Shown here in pieces: positions 5,122 through 6,755 of a DNA stretch of 6,755 nt; position 1 is the first letter of the stretch, and every line of letters starts with the position of its first letter. The notes below the pieces were generated by a model. The model had not been told where the DNA came from. It worked only from the letters and a program-made list of their open reading frames with translations, and made no database searches. The DNA comes from Rhodospirillaceae bacterium (GTDB lineage Bacteria > Pseudomonadota > Alphaproteobacteria > Rhodospirillales > Magnetospirillaceae), in the NCBI GenBank assembly GCA_013349735.1, contig DUZC01000238.1, positions 1 to 6,755 on the forward strand. The letters run 5' to 3'. The position numbers were made by a program, and so were the translations under genes.

Positions 5122-6754
5122 CGCGCCCCACCTCACTCAGGAAACTGCTGATGATCGCACTCAGTTTCTGCGACTGTGCAGCCAATTCCTGCGACGCAGC
5201 AAGCAAATCCGACGCATCCCGATTGGTCTGATCAGCGGCGGATTGAACACCCACCACATTGCTGCTGACTTCCGCTGTTCCGGCCGCCGCCTGCTCGACA
5301 TTTCTGGCAATTTCCTGCGTGGCCGAGGTCTGTTCCTGCACCGCCCCGGCGATGCTCGAAGCAATTTCGCCGACTTCTACAATGGTTTTAAGAATGGCTT
5401 TGATGGCCACCACCACTCTTTCCGTCTTGCCCTGGACGGCAGAGATTTGTTCGCCGATCTCGCCGGTCGCCTTGGCTGTTTGGTTGGCCAGATTTTTTAC
5501 CTCATTGGCAACCACCGCAAATCCCTTGCCGGCTTCCCCAGCCCGGGCCGCTTCGATGGTTGCGTTCAAGGCCAGCAAATTGGTCTGCGAAGCGATATCA
5601 TTGATCAGCACGACAACATCGCCGATGCGACCAACCGTCACCGCCAATTCCGCCACTTCCGCCTCGGTCCGGGTCGCCTCGTCCACCGCGCTGCGGGCAA
5701 TCTGCGCTGAATGCCCCACCTGGCGGCCAATCTCATTAATCGACATCGACAATTCTTCGGCCGCCGAGGCCACCGCCTGAACATTCACCGAGGCCTCTTC
5801 CGAAGCTGCGGAAACACTGCTGGCACGCTCGGTCGTATTGACAGCCGCCGCGCTCATGGTCTTGGCCGAGCTTTCGAACCGACTGGCCGAATCGGCCAAG
5901 CCCTTAACGATCTGCGAGGCTGACTGATCAAAATTTTGTGTCAGCTTTTCAATAACGCCGGTCCGCTTTTGGCGGGCTTCAAATTCAGACTTCTGCTGTT
6001 TCTCCAACTCGCGCTGACGGATCATATTGTCGCGAAAAACCTTAACCGCCCGGGCCATATCACCGGTTTCATCACGGCGGTCCTGGTCAGGAACCTCGAT
6101 GTCCAGATTCCCCGAAGCCAAACGCGCCATGACATCGGTTATGCGCGACAAGGGCCGATTGATGACCCGGCTGAAAACCACTCTGATGGCCAGGGTCACC
6201 AATACCACGATCGCAAGGGCCCCGCCGAGAACCGCCAACATCACCTGACGCAGATGCTTGAAATCCTTCTCGGTGTTCAGGCTACTGGAAAAGACAGCGA
6301 TGACCTCACCATCCGGCGTGTTCATTTCTCCGGCATGACAGGACTTGCAGGAACGGCTTTGCGTTTCAGGGGTTACCCCCTGAACAATCGGGATGCTTAG
6401 GCGATAAGTCGATCCGACAAAACGGGCCACCATTTTCCCGGTGCGAATCGCTTCCTCATCCACCGCATCTTGCGGCATTTTTGGCGTATGGCTTGGCTCA
6501 TCCGCCGCCATATAGGCGATCGTGCGCGGACCCCAGGCACTCCATAATTTACCAGGATAATCGGCATTACGGCTTTCAAACCAGCGATTGAAAACGTCGA
6601 TGGCAACATTGGCCTTATCCAATTTGCGCTTATCCATGGCGCTGTAAATCAACGCATCCAGGGATTTCAATTCATTTTCGGAAAAAGAACGCAACTGTTC
6701 CTCGACCCGATCGGTCTCGTACCAGTCCACGGCCAATAAAGCGCAGAGCGCCAA
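5117..6754 (-). CDS. Methyl-accepting chemotaxis protein with haem-c sensor domain (5' partial)
   Basis: This is a chemoreceptor of at least 545 residues, running off the window edge; numbering starts at the first codon in view. Residues 1-11 (ALCALLAVDW) look like the end of the first transmembrane helix. Residues about 20-165 form an extracytoplasmic domain resembling the Tll0287-like (DUF3365) PAS-type fold and holding C136-K-S-C139-H140, a CxxCH site for covalent haem c. A second transmembrane helix follows at about 171-194, HAMP at about 195-248, and the signalling domain with the conserved hairpin tip INDIASQTNLLALNATIEAA at 384-403 flanked by long heptad helices. It should signal through CheW/CheA to the flagellar motor, responding to redox state or a haem ligand (inference). 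No C-terminal CheR-tethering pentapeptide is seen; the end is SSFLSEVGRA. Haem attachment requires export and cytochrome c maturation proteins. Confidence 0.96.
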   Translation of the reverse strand: MALCALLAVDWYETDRVEEQLRSFSENELKSLDALIYSAMDKRKLDKANVAIDVFNRWFESRNADYPGKLWSAWGPRTIAYMAADEPSHTPKMPQDAVDEEAIRTGKMVARFVGSTYRLSIPIVQGVTPETQSRSCKSCHAGEMNTPDGEVIAVFSSSLNTEKDFKHLRQVMLAVLGGALAIVVLVTLAIRVVFSRVINRPLSRITDVMARLASGNLDIEVPDQDRRDETGDMARAVKVFRDNMIRQRELEKQQKSEFEARQKRTGVIEKLTQNFDQSASQIVKGLADSASRFESSAKTMSAAAVNTTERASSVSAASEEASVNVQAVASAAEELSMSINEIGRQVGHSAQIARSAVDEATRTEAEVAELAVTVGRIGDVVVLINDIASQTNLLALNATIEAARAGEAGKGFAVVANEVKNLANQTAKATGEIGEQISAVQGKTERVVVAIKAILKTIVEVGEIASSIAGAVQEQTSATQEIARNVEQAAAGTAEVSSNVVGVQSAADQTNRDASDLLAASQELAAQSQKLSAIISSFLSEVGRA

Positions 6755-6755
6755 G

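Noticed and set aside
5243..5780. Plus-strand open frames opposite the chemoreceptor signalling domain.
   Set aside because: They mirror a GC-rich, alanine-rich coding sequence and have no domain signatures or ribosome sites; treated as shadows.
6752..6754. TTG as the start of the chemoreceptor.
   Set aside because: It falls within the first transmembrane helix; the real start lies beyond the window.

Overview
The window looks like chromosomal sequence from an alphaproteobacterium, most likely a Rhodospirillales/Magnetospirillum-type organism. This is inferred from the GroEL sequence, the HrcA/CIRCE control of groES-groEL, the chemoreceptor type and the moderately high GC content; no database search was possible. 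All complete genes are intact. There are no visible insertion sequences, tRNA/rRNA genes or CRISPR arrays.

Plus strand, left (1-1388): the 3' end of a sensor histidine kinase gene (ATP-binding domain only in view) is followed by a NarL/LuxR-type response regulator. The two are separated by about 240 bases of strikingly AT-rich DNA carrying a 9-bp inverted repeat, a 9-bp direct repeat and a 7-bp hairpin. They probably form a two-component pair, but the regulator is likely transcribed from its own promoter.

Minus strand, right to left (6755-1464): a methyl-accepting chemotaxis protein (5' end outside the window) whose extracytoplasmic domain carries a CKSCH haem-c attachment motif; a short gap with a weak hairpin and a 7-codon mini-ORF; a DPM-type family 2 glycosyltransferase; a TVP38/TMEM64 (VTT/SNARE-associated) membrane protein only 3 bases behind it; then the groES-groEL heat-shock operon. 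That operon has a clear promoter (TTGACA, 17 nt, TAGATC), a perfect CIRCE operator abutting the -10 box, and a strong intrinsic terminator after groEL. The response regulator and groEL converge on that terminator.

How the genes work together: groES/groEL are the housekeeping chaperonin, repressed by HrcA. The glycosyltransferase and VTT protein probably act together on a lipid-linked sugar or envelope lipid. The haem chemoreceptor probably steers motility by redox state or a haem ligand. The window holds no obvious undescribed multi-gene system. The points most worth a second look are the haem-c chemoreceptor, the repeat-rich AT island before the response regulator, the coupled leader-like mini-ORF before the glycosyltransferase, and the mixed sigma70/sigma32-like groES promoter.
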